The notes under the pieces are model-generated. The model saw nothing but the letters and a program-made list of their open reading frames with translations. It did not search any database and was not told the origin of the DNA. A stretch of DNA of 64,000 bases from Thermococcus stetteri (GTDB taxonomy: Archaea > Methanobacteriota_B > Thermococci > Thermococcales > Thermococcaceae): the NCBI RefSeq assembly GCF_017873335.1, contig NZ_JAGGKB010000001.1:248001-312000 (forward strand), read 5' to 3'. Every line of letters starts with the position of its first letter. Position 1 is the first letter of the stretch. The position numbers and the translations under genes are program-made. Of this stretch, positions 1 to 8,962 are shown piece after piece.

Positions 1-1358
1 ACCTTCTCGACCTTTGCAACCCTCTCCGCAACAAAGCCGCCCTCGTAGCCCCTCTCCTTCGCGAACTCCTCGAAGGTCGGGAAGTCCTTCAGAACCCTTG
101 GTTCTCTGTAACCCTCGTAGATGCTCCTCTCAACGAAGCGCCTGTTTACAACGTCCTTGACGGCTTCGTAGGCCTTCTTTACGCTCCCGGTTCTCTCGTA
201 GATTTCCCTTGCTTTTTCAATGGCCATTCTGCGCTCTTCTCTAACGCGCTCCTTGAGCTTGAGATAGGCGGCCGCGATGAGACCCTTGGCCTTCTTTTCG
301 AGGTCGTACTCGTAATTTATCCTCTCCACGAAGGCCTTAACGCTCTCCTCGCCCACTATCGAGAGCCTGTAGGTCACGCCCTTCCTTGACTTGACCTCGT
401 AAAGGGTTGTCTTTATGCCGAACTCCTCCAGTAGCTTTGCAACGTCGCCGAGGAACTCGGCAAGGTTTTCGGAGAGGCTTTCATCCTTCGACTGGGTGAG
501 GTTTATTGGGAGCGGTGTGTTGCCCTTGAACTCGACTATGCTTCCGTCCGCCGCGAAGAGTCCGGCCAGGAAGTTCCTCTTGACCCAGAGGGGGGCTTCC
601 ATTATCCACCCGGGAACGTGGTAGGTTATCTCTGTCTTCTTGCCCCTCGGCATGCCGAGTTTCTCTAGGAAGAGTGCGAAGCTCCTCGATGTAACCCTTA
701 GCTCCGCGGAGATGCTCCTACCCTCGTAGTGCCCGCTGGTTGTTTCGATGCTGTAACCCCTCTCGCGGACGTAGAGGTTCGCACTTATTCCGAGCCTCTC
801 AAGGTCCTTCTTGAGCTCCCTAAGGGTTTCTTCCTTCCCGTAGAAGGCCAGTGTAAGTCTGCCGGACATTTCGCCGAGGTGGCCATCGCCGAAGGCAAAG
901 CCCAGTATCCTAGCTATCGTTCCCACCCTGGGGTCATCCCAGCGGAGCGGGATCAGGTTTCTCTCGCGGAGGAAGTTCAGCACCTGGAGGTCCTCGTCCT
1001 TGAACGCATCCTCGTTGAGGACGATGCCCTTTCTTTCCTCGTATTCTACACCCTCGAAGGGGTAAACTATTACCAGCTCGCCTTCCTTTACGTCCCCCAT
1101 GTAGACGTATCCCTGGGGCGTTAGAACCGGGTGGTCCTCGCTGCCCTCTATTACCCTACCGCTCTCCGTCGTTATCCTCACGGCGAGTTCGTTCCCCTCG
1201 ACTTCCCTCTCGGCAACGAAGGCAACCCTTGAGGTGTCGTTGTGACCCTCGTCGAGGTTGTAGACCTTCACACCCTGGAGCTTGAACTTCTCGGGCAGCT
1301 CTTCAACTTTAATCCAGTATCCGTGCTCCGTCAGGACTTTTGAGCCTGGAGCAAGGCA
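1..1358 (-). mobile_element. Intein with LAGLIDADG homing endonuclease in rtcB (partial)
   Basis: The intein starts at the Cys codon 1356-1358, directly after GYDIN of RtcB. Its first block, [10 protein letters not shown], fits an N-terminal splicing block A, and a block-B-like segment GSEDHPVLT follows. Two dodecapeptide endonuclease motifs are visible: [11 protein letters not shown] (about 880-915) and [10 protein letters not shown] (about 543-573). At least 452 residues lie in the window without reaching the C-terminal His-Asn block. Insertion at this RtcB cysteine is known from Pyrococcus, where the extein cysteine is a metal ligand of the active site. Acid residues are kept in both endonuclease motifs, so homing activity may survive. 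Confidence 0.9.
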
Positions 1359-1646
1359 ATTGATGTCGTAGCCGACCCCTCCGGGGCTTATTACGCCCTC
1401 CTTTGCGTCAAAGGCGGCCACTCCACCGATTGGGAAGCCGTAGCCCTGGTGTCCGTCCGGCATTACTATGGAGTACTTGTAGATACCCGGGAGCATGGCG
1501 ACGTTGGCGGCCTGCTCAAGCGTTCTATCCTGTTTCATCTTCTCGATGAGCTGGTCGTCAGCGTAGACTCTTCCTGGAACGCGCATCCTCTTGTCGAACT
1601 TCGGTATCTCCCAGCGTATCTTGTCTATCCTCTTCAGCGGCACCAT
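1..1646 (-). CDS. rtcB: RtcB 3'-phosphate RNA ligase, N-terminal extein plus intein (partial)
   Basis: RtcB joins 2',3'-cyclic phosphate or 3'-phosphate RNA ends to 5'-OH ends in tRNA splicing and RNA repair, using Mn2+ and GTP. The first 96 codons from the ATG at 1646 encode the conserved RtcB N-terminus, including [14 protein letters not shown] and ending in [13 protein letters not shown]. The next codon is Cys, and the sequence then turns abruptly into an intein that runs off the window at position 1, so the catalytic C-terminal extein is not seen. Archease, the RtcB cofactor, lies 2.2 kb away on the same strand, which supports the role. The family identity is firm; only the mature enzyme is out of view. 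Confidence 0.93.
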   Translation of the reverse strand, partial: MVPLKRIDKIRWEIPKFDKRMRVPGRVYADDQLIEKMKQDRTLEQAANVAMLPGIYKYSIVMPDGHQGYGFPIGGVAAFDAKEGVISPGGVGYDINCLAPGSKVLTEHGYWIKVEELPEKFKLQGVKVYNLDEGHNDTSRVAFVAEREVEGNELAVRITTESGRVIEGSEDHPVLTPQGYVYMGDVKEGELVIVYPFEGVEYEERKGIVLNEDAFKDEDLQVLNFLRERNLIPLRWDDPRVGTIARILGFAFGDGHLGEMSGRLTLAFYGKEETLRELKKDLERLGISANLYVRERGYSIETTSGHYEGRSISAELRVTSRSFALFLEKLGMPRGKKTEITYHVPGWIMEAPLWVKRNFLAGLFAADGSIVEFKGNTPLPINLTQSKDESLSENLAEFLGDVAKLLEEFGIKTTLYEVKSRKGVTYRLSIVGEESVKAFVERINYEYDLEKKAKGLIAAAYLKLKERVREERRMAIEKAREIYERTGSVKKAYEAVKDVVNRRFVERSIYEGYREPRVLKDFPTFEEFAKERGYEGGFVAERVAKVEK

Positions 1647-1698
1647 CTCTCTCACCCCTTCTTAGGTCTCCCTAAAGTTATTTTAAGGTTTCGAGGGA

Positions 1699-2422
1699 TT
1701 AGCTAAAGCTCGTGAAGCCTATCTCGTAGAGCTCGCGGAGCATGCGAAGGACTTTCCTGGCAGTGTGTTTGAACTTGTAGTCTTCAATGGCCCCCCATTC
1801 TCCCGACGACTGCTTCAAGTTTCTTTGTAGCTTTATCCTCTCCAAAAAGCATCTTGAAGAGATCTTCAGTTTTAAGCTGATATTCACTGCCTTTCAACCC
1901 TCCATCCTTAGCTAACTTCAAAACTATCAGCAGAGGTTTCTCCAGCTTCTTCCTGTTGCCGTGGAACTTGGGCAGAATTTTCATGAGCAGGGCAAGGTCA
2001 AAGATTTCGTCTTCGCTTTCAAACGTTATGATTTCCTTCTCTTTGCTATCCTTTGCGTTTTTGAAGAACAGTGCAATCTCGTCAACGACTCTGTAGCCAA
2101 AGTGCATGTCGTAGGGTTTGAGGGTCTTATTGAGGCCTTGGAGAATCCGCCAGTACTCCCCGTTTTTAGCGGTTTTGAGTCCTTTAAGTGCCTCTTCAAT
2201 ATCGCTCTTTTCTTGCTCTTTTTGGCCATTTCGTTTCTTGTGGACTGCTAAGAATTTCCCACCTCTCCTTAGGTCATTTAGAACATCTTCCCTTAATTGC
2301 TTAAGCTCCGTCTGGGACAACTTAATTTTGTCTTGAATGACGGTTTTGTAGTACTCCTCAGGGTCAACGTCGTGGAACTCCACGACAAAGGCCCTGTGCG
2401 ATAGGCTTCTCTTTACTCCACC
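1699..2422 (-). pseudogene. McrB-type restriction GTPase, C-terminal remnant with frameshift
   Basis: The open frame 1784-2422 carries the C-terminal part of a McrB-like AAA+ GTPase, with RSLSHRAFVVEFHDVDPEEYY, GYRVVDEIALFFKNA and DLALLMKILPKFHG. The usual last segment, EDYKFKHTARKVLRMLRELYE, sits in the next frame (1699-1800). The two frames meet at a run of six C at 1791-1796; five would restore one protein. The 5' side is cut at a stop at 2423-2425, so the Walker motifs and the DNA-binding domain are missing. No McrC gene is nearby. This is best read as a decayed type IV restriction gene, with the homopolymer shift either real or a sequencing error. Confidence 0.8.
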
Positions 2423-2871
2423 CTAAGCCGCCTTTCTTTAGGAATGTAGTTGAGGAGCCTTCCGTCCTTCGCCTTCGCCGAGCCGAGGTAGTAGGAGCGC
2501 CACTTTAAGATGAACCAGCCGTAGAGGTTCTCATCGACCTCAACGCTCTCTCCAGCCAAGTATCTTCTCGCCCTCTCATCGTCCAGTTCTATGATGTTCT
2601 TAGTCGCCTTTGGCCCGACAAGAAAGCTCCCCTCGATGGTCAGCCTTATCCCGTCGCTCTCTATCCTCCCAAAGTAGAGCCAGCCGTCGTTCCTTCCGAC
2701 ATCGAGCGGACAGGGCTTCCTTGCGTAGACCTTCTGATGATTGCCCCTGATGAGGTATATCAGGTCTGGAGCGTAGCCGTAGTTTTCAATGAGGAGCCTC
2801 TTGACGAGCTCCGCGTCGCTCGTCTTCCCGATTTCTTCTCTTGGGTTTGCCCTTACATCATTCACCGCCAT
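2413..2871 (-). CDS. PUA-like RNA-binding protein (RsmF C-terminal-like)
   Basis: A 152-residue protein with the pattern GWLYFGRIESDGIRLTIEG...FLVGP...ELDDERARRYLAGE, which resembles the PUA-like domain found at the C-terminus of RsmF/NOP2-type RNA methylases. Here it is a separate gene that overlaps the end of the m5C methylase gene by 14 bases, so the two are likely translated together and may act on the same RNA. The ATG at 2871 overlaps its own GGTG motif; a GTG at 2865 has better spacing and is an alternative start. Specific substrate is unknown. Confidence 0.72.
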   Translation of the reverse strand: MAVNDVRANPREEIGKTSDAELVKRLLIENYGYAPDLIYLIRGNHQKVYARKPCPLDVGRNDGWLYFGRIESDGIRLTIEGSFLVGPKATKNIIELDDERARRYLAGESVEVDENLYGWFILKWRSYYLGSAKAKDGRLLNYIPKERRLRVE

Positions 2872-3796
2872 CACCCGGCTTGACTATCTTCGCTATGAAG
2901 AACGCCTCGGTGTCGTTGTCGTTCGGGTGGATTCTAAGGGCCTTTTTCAGCTCCTCCGAGTACTCCTTCCCCTCCCACTCGAGCACAGGCTCGCTGGTAT
3001 TCACCGGCAGGTCTATCCTCTCAAGCCTCGCGTCCGTCTTCCTGAGAAGATAATCAACGACCTCCTCGTTTTCAAGCGGATCTATCGTGCAGGTCGAGTA
3101 CACCATGACCCCGCCCGGCTTTAATGCCCTGTAGCCGGCTAAGATGAGCCTCTTCTGAATGTTCATGTACTTGACCACGGCTTTTTCGCGCCACTCCCTA
3201 AGGAAGCGCCAGCTCTTCCTTATCATTCCAACTGAGGAGCAGGGCGCATCGAGGAGAACCCTGTCAAAGGTGTTCTCGAAACGGGCAAAGCTCGCCCCGT
3301 CCCTCGTCGTTACCCTTGCTATGAGAACTCCCATTCTGTTGAGATTAGCGATGAGAACGTTCGCCCTGTCCCTGTTGGGATCGTTTGCTATTATGCAACC
3401 CTCGTTCTCCATGTATTGGGCAATCTGCCCTGTTTTTGAGCCCGGAGCGGCGGCCATGTCCAAAACCAGCTCCCCCGGCTTCGGGTCAAGCACGACGGGC
3501 GGTATCATCGAGCTGGCCTCCTGGCCGAAGATGAGGCCGAGGCCGTGTTCAGGAACCTTCGCGAGGTTGTCCACGTTTATGAAGAAGCCCTCCCTGACCC
3601 AGGGAATAGGCTCAAGTTCGAATTCCTCTTTGAGCCTCTCAACGATAACTTCGAGCGGTGCCTTTAGGGTATTCACCCTGATGCTCTGTCTGAGCGGCCT
3701 TATCAGGAACTCCCAGAACTCGTCGCTGTCCTCGAGCTTCGAATAGCGCTCGTAAAACTTAGGATTAGCCTCCTTAACGATGTCCCTTGCACTCAT
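2858..3796 (-). CDS. tRNA m5C methyltransferase, NOL1/NOP2/Sun family
   Basis: A 312-residue SAM-dependent RNA cytosine-C5 methylase. The SAM loop LDMAAAPGS is at 112-120, DAPCSS at about 183-188 and the STCT motif, with the catalytic Cys near 236, at 234-237. Length and sequence match the P. abyssi enzyme that methylates several tRNA cytosines and whose specificity is sharpened by archease. Archease is encoded 9 bases upstream in the same operon, as in P. abyssi, and a PUA-like protein follows with an overlap. The ATG at 3796 follows a GGTGTTG motif. Homology is clear; the exact tRNA positions are inferred from the family. Confidence 0.92.
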   Translation of the reverse strand: MSARDIVKEANPKFYERYSKLEDSDEFWEFLIRPLRQSIRVNTLKAPLEVIVERLKEEFELEPIPWVREGFFINVDNLAKVPEHGLGLIFGQEASSMIPPVVLDPKPGELVLDMAAAPGSKTGQIAQYMENEGCIIANDPNRDRANVLIANLNRMGVLIARVTTRDGASFARFENTFDRVLLDAPCSSVGMIRKSWRFLREWREKAVVKYMNIQKRLILAGYRALKPGGVMVYSTCTIDPLENEEVVDYLLRKTDARLERIDLPVNTSEPVLEWEGKEYSEELKKALRIHPNDNDTEAFFIAKIVKPGDGGE

Positions 3797-3805
3797 CTCA
3801 ACACC

Positions 3806-4234
3806 TCACAGGTCTGGAACGAACTGGGCCATCCATCTCCCGTCTGAGAGCTTTTCAATCTTCATATCGTGGTACGTTATCGCCTTGACCTCTTCCTTTG
3901 GCTCGTGTTTTTCAGGGTCTAGCGGCTCACCACAGGCCTTGGCCGAGAGTCTGTAGCCGTTCTCTGTCTGCTCTATCTGAACCTTAACGTCGCCGAAGAC
4001 GAGGCCCTCCATGTCGTGGAGGACTAAAAGCTCCTCAAGGAAGCTGTAGAGGAGCGCCTCAAGGTCTTCCTCCTCGACCTCGACTTCCCTGCACTCCTTA
4101 GGCTCCACCTTCCCAACGTCCACCATGACGTCGAAAAGGCCGAGGGCGACGGCCTCAAAAGCTTCCTCTAGTGTTGTGCCGTAACCGCGAACGCCTATAT
4201 CGGCGGTGTGCTCGTAGTGCTCCCACTTCCGCAC
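3806..4234 (-). CDS. Archease, RtcB and tRNA methylase cofactor
   Basis: A 142-residue archease beginning [14 protein letters not shown], with the diagnostic EHTAD near the N-terminus and ITYHDM and VPDL near the C-terminus. Archease speeds the guanylylation and turnover of RtcB and, in P. abyssi, prevents aggregation of the tRNA m5C methylase encoded next. Both partners lie in this window on the same strand. The GTG at 4234 was chosen because GGAGGTG lies six bases upstream and it gives the family length; the frame also opens at a GTG at 4243. The acidic cofactor Asp residues are present. Confidence 0.94.
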   Translation of the reverse strand: MRKWEHYEHTADIGVRGYGTTLEEAFEAVALGLFDVMVDVGKVEPKECREVEVEEEDLEALLYSFLEELLVLHDMEGLVFGDVKVQIEQTENGYRLSAKACGEPLDPEKHEPKEEVKAITYHDMKIEKLSDGRWMAQFVPDL

Positions 4235-4235
4235 C

Positions 4236-4697
4236 TCACTCACCTCCGAGGAGTTTTGAGTTCAGACCCTCGTTTAGGGCCGCATTGTGGAGCCTCTTGT
4301 CTGAAGTGTAAAATTCTGAAGCATTAACGCGCTTTGCGGAGACTATCTGTAGGGCGTCTGCCTGGTAGATGTGGTACTTCTCGATTAGCTTCCACGTGTC
4401 GGCCAGAAGGAGTGAGTGAACGGGAACTATCTCAAGGACTCCCAGCCGGGTAAAGCGCTTCACTTCCGCAAGAAAGGCAGTTTTGATGAACTGGTAATCC
4501 TCGGGATTTAGGGTGCCACGCCTAAGTCTCTTGTCGAAGATTCCAAGGACTTCCCCAATGTTCCAGAAGCTGAAGGCGAGCTTTGTCTCTCCCCTGTAGG
4601 CTGACTTGAAAATTTCCTCTACGGTCTCGCTGTACTCATCGTTTAGATACCTCTTCAGGATGGCACTACTGTCCAAGTAGACTCTTCTCCCTTTCAT
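4236..4697 (-). CDS. PIN-domain ribonuclease toxin (VapC-type)
   Basis: A 153-residue PIN-domain protein starting [13 protein letters not shown], with the first acidic residue (D of LDSSA), a middle acidic segment and ADALQIVSA plus FYTSDKRLH carrying the later acidic residues. PIN toxins of VapBC systems cleave tRNA or rRNA. The gene overlaps the upstream ribbon-helix-helix gene by 32 bases, the usual toxin-antitoxin order, and its stop lies next to the archease start, so toxin and archease may be co-transcribed. The RNA target cannot be read from sequence. Confidence 0.85.
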   Translation of the reverse strand: MKGRRVYLDSSAILKRYLNDEYSETVEEIFKSAYRGETKLAFSFWNIGEVLGIFDKRLRRGTLNPEDYQFIKTAFLAEVKRFTRLGVLEIVPVHSLLLADTWKLIEKYHIYQADALQIVSAKRVNASEFYTSDKRLHNAALNEGLNSKLLGGE

Positions 4698-4926
4698 CCC
4701 TCATCTCCCTCACGAGCTTTCCGCTGTCCTCTTTTGGAACGTCCAGAGGCTCGAACCACAGGGGGATTTTCGAGTCATCTATGTCCTTGAGCACCTCGTT
4801 TATGAGGTAGTTCATAAGGGCTTCCTCAAGCAACTTGCTCACCTCGCTGTTCTCCCTCTGGGCGAGCTCCTTAAACTCCCTCCACAGCTCCTCGTCTATG
4901 TACACGCTCGTTTTGATCTTACCCAT
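4666..4926 (-). CDS. Ribbon-helix-helix antitoxin (VapB-type)
   Basis: An 86-residue protein whose N-terminus, KIKTSVYIDEELWREFKELA, fits the ribbon-helix-helix DNA-binding fold. The C-terminal half is acidic and Pro-containing, as expected for the toxin-binding tail. It lies directly before and overlaps the PIN toxin gene. Such antitoxins usually repress their own promoter. An A/T-rich element at 4956-4966 sits about 30-40 bases before the ATG. Confidence 0.82.
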   Translation of the reverse strand: MGKIKTSVYIDEELWREFKELAQRENSEVSKLLEEALMNYLINEVLKDIDDSKIPLWFEPLDVPKEDSGKLVREMRDEREKSLLGQ

Positions 4927-4955
4927 AGTCCCACCTGTCAGTATTTACCTACGTT

Positions 4956-4966
4956 AGTATATAAGC
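4956..4966. promoter_or_regulatory. Shared TATA region between vapB-like gene and panB
   Basis: The short intergenic gap 4927-5015 contains AGTATATAAGC. Read leftwards it is CTTATATACT, about 35 bases before the antitoxin ATG; read rightwards TATATAAG lies about 50 bases before panB. It is the only clear archaeal TATA-like element in the gap, so it may serve both divergent genes. Position only; no start sites are known. Confidence 0.5.
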
Positions 4967-5015
4967 CCATCGAAACCGTTAATTAGCCCGCCGTTTAAAT
5001 GGTGGGGGTGGTGGC

Positions 5016-5879
5016 ATGAGGGAGATAACGCCGAGGAAGATAATCGAGATGAAGGGGAAAGAAAAAATAACGATGGTAACCGCTTACGATTACCCATCAG
5101 CTCTTCTCGCCGACAGGGCTGGCATCGACATAGTTTTTGTCGGGGACTCGTTGGGGATGGTCGTCTACGGTGAACTAAACACCCTCAACGTCAGCATGGA
5201 GCAGATGGTATTCCACACGAGGGCAGTTGCAAAAGCAGTTAAGAGGGCGCTCGTTCTGGCTGACATGCCCTTCGGGAGCTACGAGGTCAGCGTTGAGGAA
5301 GGCGTTAAGAACGCGGTGAGGCTCATTCAGGCTGGAGCCGATGCGGTGAAGATTGAAGGCGGCTACGACCACAGAAAGCTCGTCAGGAAGCTTGTGAGGA
5401 TGGGCATTCCGGTTATGGGGCACACTGGGCTTACTCCACAGCGCTACCTCCGTCTCGGCGGTTACCGGCTGATAGGCGAGACCGAGGAAGAGATCGAGGA
5501 GATCCTGCGCGATGCCAAGGCCCTCGAAAAGGCGGGCGCTTTTGCAGTCGTCCTCGAGTTCACGCTGGCGGATGTTGCAAAGCTCGTCACTGAGGAGATT
5601 TCGATCCCCACAATCGGCATAGGCTCCGGCCCATGGGTCGATGGACAGGTCTTGGTTTGGCACGATCTCCTGGGTATCTACGAGAACGTCCCGCCCTTTG
5701 TAAAGAAGTACGCCGACTTGGCAAGCATAATTCAGCTCGCCCTCGAGAACTACCGCGAGGAAGTCAAAGAGGGAAGATTCCCGGCTAAAGAGCACTACTG
5801 GGAGTTCCTCGACAAGGACGACTTCGAGAGGAAGAAAGCAAGAGCTTTAGAGACACTTGAGGAGTCCGGGGAATATTAG
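5016..5879 (+). CDS. panB: 3-methyl-2-oxobutanoate hydroxymethyltransferase
   Basis: A 287-residue PanB, which transfers a hydroxymethyl group from methylenetetrahydrofolate or an archaeal equivalent to 2-oxoisovalerate to give ketopantoate for coenzyme A synthesis. Visible family motifs are [42 protein letters not shown] and GIGSGP; these carry the Mg2+-binding Asp and Glu residues of the TIM barrel. Length is typical. The gene stands alone with GGTGG upstream of its ATG. Confidence 0.95.
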   Translation: MREITPRKIIEMKGKEKITMVTAYDYPSALLADRAGIDIVFVGDSLGMVVYGELNTLNVSMEQMVFHTRAVAKAVKRALVLADMPFGSYEVSVEEGVKNAVRLIQAGADAVKIEGGYDHRKLVRKLVRMGIPVMGHTGLTPQRYLRLGGYRLIGETEEEIEEILRDAKALEKAGAFAVVLEFTLADVAKLVTEEISIPTIGIGSGPWVDGQVLVWHDLLGIYENVPPFVKKYADLASIIQLALENYREEVKEGRFPAKEHYWEFLDKDDFERKKARALETLEESGEY

Positions 5880-5905
5880 TCCGCTTCAGACAACCGTCAT
5901 GTTTT

Positions 5906-6988
5906 ATGGGGATGGTGGAGTTGGAAATTGGAGACGCACTCAAGAAATACCGAACAAAATTGGAGGAAACCCAGAAAGAGGCCCTAAAAATAAGAAAGAG
6001 CTATCAAAAATGGCTTTCCAAGAAAAAGAAAGAACTGAAAAAGGCCATTGGAAAACTCGAGAAGGCAAAGCCTCCAAAAAACGTTGACGAGACCCTCCTG
6101 AAACTCGTCGAGGCCGACAGGCGGACCTATGTTTCGGCGTTTAAGCGTGCCCTTGAAGGCATACAGGATATTGAAGACCTCGGAAAGCGCCTCCCGGAAC
6201 TTGGGAAAGTTCATATTGACTACGGAAAGCACGTTATAATACTCTTTGAAAAGGAAGTTAGAGCGATAAACTCAATCCTCAAGGAGATGGACGAAGGGTA
6301 CAGGGAATACCTCCAAGAGATCCAGAAGAGATCCCTTCCGGGGCTCAGGATTGAAGAGAAGCTTGGAGAGCTTAAAACCGTGCAGGAAAAACTAAACTCC
6401 ATTAACTCGGAAATGGAATCGCTTTTAGAGGAGATATCATTGAAAAGAAAGGCGGTCGAGAGAGAATACCAAAAGCCCAAAGTCGAGAGAATCGAAAGGG
6501 AAATCAGAGAACTCAAGGCCAGAAAGAGAAAGCTCGAAATGAAGGCTAGGTCAAACGTCTCGAAAATCCAGAAGCCCCTAAAGAGGCTCCGCATGGGAGG
6601 TCTCGCGGATCAGCTTGCCAGAGACAGCGGCGTTGCGATTGAAAAGCCTGGAGAAGTAGTTTCGCTCCTCCAAACCCTGAAGCCGAGGTTTGAGGGAAAG
6701 GCCCTGAACTCGGCTGAATGGCTGATTGAGAACCTTGAAAGTGAAGTCGGCGAAATCAGAGAGCTGGATAGGAAGATTCGGGAGCTCGAAAGTGCCAGGG
6801 AAAGAGAACTTTCCCGCGCCGAGCACATTGAGAGTGAGATAAGCTCCCTGGAGCGCAGGATCAAGGAGCTTGAAAACGAGAAGAAAAAGCTCGAAAGACT
6901 GAGAATCCGGCTCGAAGAGGATATCCAAAAAGATGTCAGGGTTCTCGAGAGCATCCTTGGGGAGGACATTGAGTGGGGCAACCTTTAA
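5906..6988 (+). CDS. Long coiled-coil protein of unknown function
   Basis: A 360-residue, highly charged protein made almost wholly of Lys/Glu/Leu-rich heptads: two coiled-coil stretches (about 10-80 and 130-215), a less charged middle (about 220-275, RMGGLADQLARDSGV) and a last coiled coil (275-350). No Walker motif, membrane segment or enzyme motif is seen, so it is not a complete SMC or Rad50 protein, although the architecture recalls their arms. It follows panB by 26 bases and precedes the endonuclease IV-like gene. The start could be the ATG at 5906 or the GTG at 5912. Function unknown. Confidence 0.65.
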   Translation: MGMVELEIGDALKKYRTKLEETQKEALKIRKSYQKWLSKKKKELKKAIGKLEKAKPPKNVDETLLKLVEADRRTYVSAFKRALEGIQDIEDLGKRLPELGKVHIDYGKHVIILFEKEVRAINSILKEMDEGYREYLQEIQKRSLPGLRIEEKLGELKTVQEKLNSINSEMESLLEEISLKRKAVEREYQKPKVERIEREIRELKARKRKLEMKARSNVSKIQKPLKRLRMGGLADQLARDSGVAIEKPGEVVSLLQTLKPRFEGKALNSAEWLIENLESEVGEIRELDRKIRELESARERELSRAEHIESEISSLERRIKELENEKKKLERLRIRLEEDIQKDVRVLESILGEDIEWGNL

Positions 6989-7006
6989 ATTAGGAAGGCC
7001 TAATTT
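6987..7006. promoter_or_regulatory. 8-bp inverted repeat ahead of the endonuclease IV-like gene
   Basis: AAATTAGG, a 4-base spacer, then CCTAATTT form perfect arms immediately after the stop of the coiled-coil gene and 15 bases before the next ATG at 7022. The left arm includes a TTTAAAT stretch that could be a TATA element. It could be an operator or a short hairpin; no T-run follows, so a terminator is less likely. Confidence 0.5.
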
Positions 7007-7021
7007 ATTCTGGTGGTGAGA

Positions 7022-7867
7022 ATGTTCAAGGTGGACAGACTGCGCTTTGGAACGGCAGGGATACCATTGTCAACGCCAAAACGCTCAACGATAGACGGCA
7101 TCATCCACGTCAGGAACCTTGGATTGGACGCTATGGAGCTCGAGTTTGTCCGGGGGGTGAACCTCTCACCGGAGCTGGCAAAGAAGGTCAAGTACGTGGC
7201 AAAGAAGAACGACGTCCTTCTAACCGCTCACGCGCCCTACTACATAAACCTCAACGCAAAGGAGAAGGAGAAAGTTGAAGCGAGTAAGAGGCGGATTATC
7301 CAGAGCGCCGAGAGGCTTTACCAAGCTGGGGGCTGGAGCGTCGTCTTCCACGCGGGTTATTACCTCAAACAGCCTCCCGAGAGTGTCTACCAAAGAATCC
7401 TTGAGGCACTCAAGGACGTCCAGAGGGAGCTGATGGACAAGGGGATAAAGGTCTGGATAAGGCCCGAACTTACCGGAAAGCCGACCCAGTTTGGCGACCT
7501 GAAGGAGATAGTGAAGCTCAGCGAGGAGCTTGAGATGGTCCTCCCAACGATAGACTTCGCCCACGCCCACGCGAGGAACAAAGGGAAATGCAACAGCGCT
7601 GAAGAGTGGCACGAGATGCTGTCCTTCATGGAGGACAGACTCGGCAGAGAGGCTTTGGACAACATGCACATCCATATCAGCGGGATAAACTACACGGACA
7701 AGGGCGAAAAGAACCACCTCAATCTCCAAGAGAGCGACATGAACTGGGAAGACCTGCTCAGGGTTCTGAAAGAGTTCAAGGTCAAGGGTGTCGTCATAAG
7801 CGAAAGCCCGAACATCGAGGAAGATGCCCTCCTTATGAAGAAGAAGTACAAGGAGATAAAGGTCTAA
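7022..7867 (+). CDS. Endonuclease IV-like TIM-barrel enzyme
   Basis: A protein of about 281 residues of the AP endonuclease 2/xylose isomerase-like fold. Metal-binding motifs of the endonuclease IV family can be followed: LTAHAPYYINL, VVFHAGYY, IRPELTGK, PTIDFAHAHAR, MHIHISGINYT and ISESPN. In bacteria Nfo cleaves abasic sites with three Zn ions; the same role in base excision repair is likely here. The ATG at 7022 follows GGTGGTGAG. Its stop overlaps the end of the convergent peptidase gene by 4 bases. Confidence 0.82.
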   Translation: MFKVDRLRFGTAGIPLSTPKRSTIDGIIHVRNLGLDAMELEFVRGVNLSPELAKKVKYVAKKNDVLLTAHAPYYINLNAKEKEKVEASKRRIIQSAERLYQAGGWSVVFHAGYYLKQPPESVYQRILEALKDVQRELMDKGIKVWIRPELTGKPTQFGDLKEIVKLSEELEMVLPTIDFAHAHARNKGKCNSAEEWHEMLSFMEDRLGREALDNMHIHISGINYTDKGEKNHLNLQESDMNWEDLLRVLKEFKVKGVVISESPNIEEDALLMKKKYKEIKV

Positions 7868-8907
7868 CCGCGCTCTATCCTCCAATATTTCTCCAGGATT
7901 TCAACTACCTTCGCAACAGGGAGTGCGTACCTCACGCGGCCGTTTCCCTCCACGGTTTTCGCTTCCAGGAGGGCGTTTATTATCGCCTCCTCCACTGCCT
8001 CAGCGGCCGCACGGAAGAGTGGAGAGAGGGCGCTGTCCGGCAGGAAGCTCACCAGCTCCGGCTCCTTTCCAATCGGCACGGTCTGTGCCGTGGAGAGGGC
8101 CAAAACAACGTCTCCACTCCCGTGGTAGGCGTAGCCGCCCGTTCTCGCGAGTCCCACAGCGGCCCTCTTGGCGAGCCTCCTCAACTGCCTCGCGGTCAGA
8201 GGTGCGTCCGTGGCAACAACCATCGAGATGCTGCCCTTTCCTAAAGTTCCCCTACCGGGATAGTCTTTTAGAAGCTCACCGACGGGAACTCCTGCTATCG
8301 TTAGGTCTTCTCTCCGCCCGAAGTTGGCAAGAACAAGTGAAGCAACCGTGTAATCCTCTCCTCCAATCTCGACTACCCTTGAGGAAGAGCCTATACCCCC
8401 CTTAAACTCGAAGGCGCTCATTCCCGTTCCCGCTCCGACGGAGCCTTCCTCAAAGTCGAGTGAGGCATCCTTGACCGCCTCGAAGTAGTGCTCCTCCCTA
8501 ACCACCATCTTCCTGATGTCGTTTAGGTAGGAGTCGTTGCACTCCATAACGACGGGCGAGACGCTCTTCAGATCTGGGTTGAGGTCGATCATGTGCCTAA
8601 CCACCGCGCTTGCGACGGTGTAGACGCTGAGAGTGTTGGTCAGGGCTATTGGCGTCTCGATGTAGCCGAGCTCGTCAACCTGAACGAAGCCTATCGGCTT
8701 GGAGAAGCCGTTCATAACGAAGGTGGAAGCGAAGAGCCTCTCCCTGAAGGGGTTCTTTACCGGAGGCAGTACTACGGTAACGCCAGTCCTTACGTTATTG
8801 CCCTCGATGAGAGTTTTGTGACCTACTTTAACTCCGAGGTCGGCTATTGAGTTCCTCTTTCCGGGTTCGTGAAGACCTATCCTTATTCCCAGGTCGGGGG
8901 CTTTCAT
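7864..8907 (-). CDS. DmpA/P1 family self-processing peptidase (S58)
   Basis: A 347-residue member of the P1 (S58) family. These Ntn-type hydrolases cut themselves in the middle to expose a nucleophilic Ser or Thr and act as aminopeptidases or beta-aminopeptidases. The family pattern is visible: NSIADLGVKVGH near the N-terminus, VGAGTGMSAFEFKGGIG with the likely processing point before the following Ser, and ATDAPLTARQLRRLAKRA downstream. The open frame extends to 9042, but the start MKAPDLGIRIG at 8907 fits the family; the extension would run into the divergent gene's promoter. Confidence 0.85.
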   Translation of the reverse strand: MKAPDLGIRIGLHEPGKRNSIADLGVKVGHKTLIEGNNVRTGVTVVLPPVKNPFRERLFASTFVMNGFSKPIGFVQVDELGYIETPIALTNTLSVYTVASAVVRHMIDLNPDLKSVSPVVMECNDSYLNDIRKMVVREEHYFEAVKDASLDFEEGSVGAGTGMSAFEFKGGIGSSSRVVEIGGEDYTVASLVLANFGRREDLTIAGVPVGELLKDYPGRGTLGKGSISMVVATDAPLTARQLRRLAKRAAVGLARTGGYAYHGSGDVVLALSTAQTVPIGKEPELVSFLPDSALSPLFRAAAEAVEEAIINALLEAKTVEGNGRVRYALPVAKVVEILEKYWRIERG

Positions 8908-8962
8908 GAGCGCCACCGGTATAAGTAACCGGCCCGGCTTTAACAACCTTGCCCAATCAACG

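Noticed and set aside
5906-6988. Rad50 or SMC protein
   Set aside because: No Walker A, signature or Walker B motif and no hinge or zinc hook is present.
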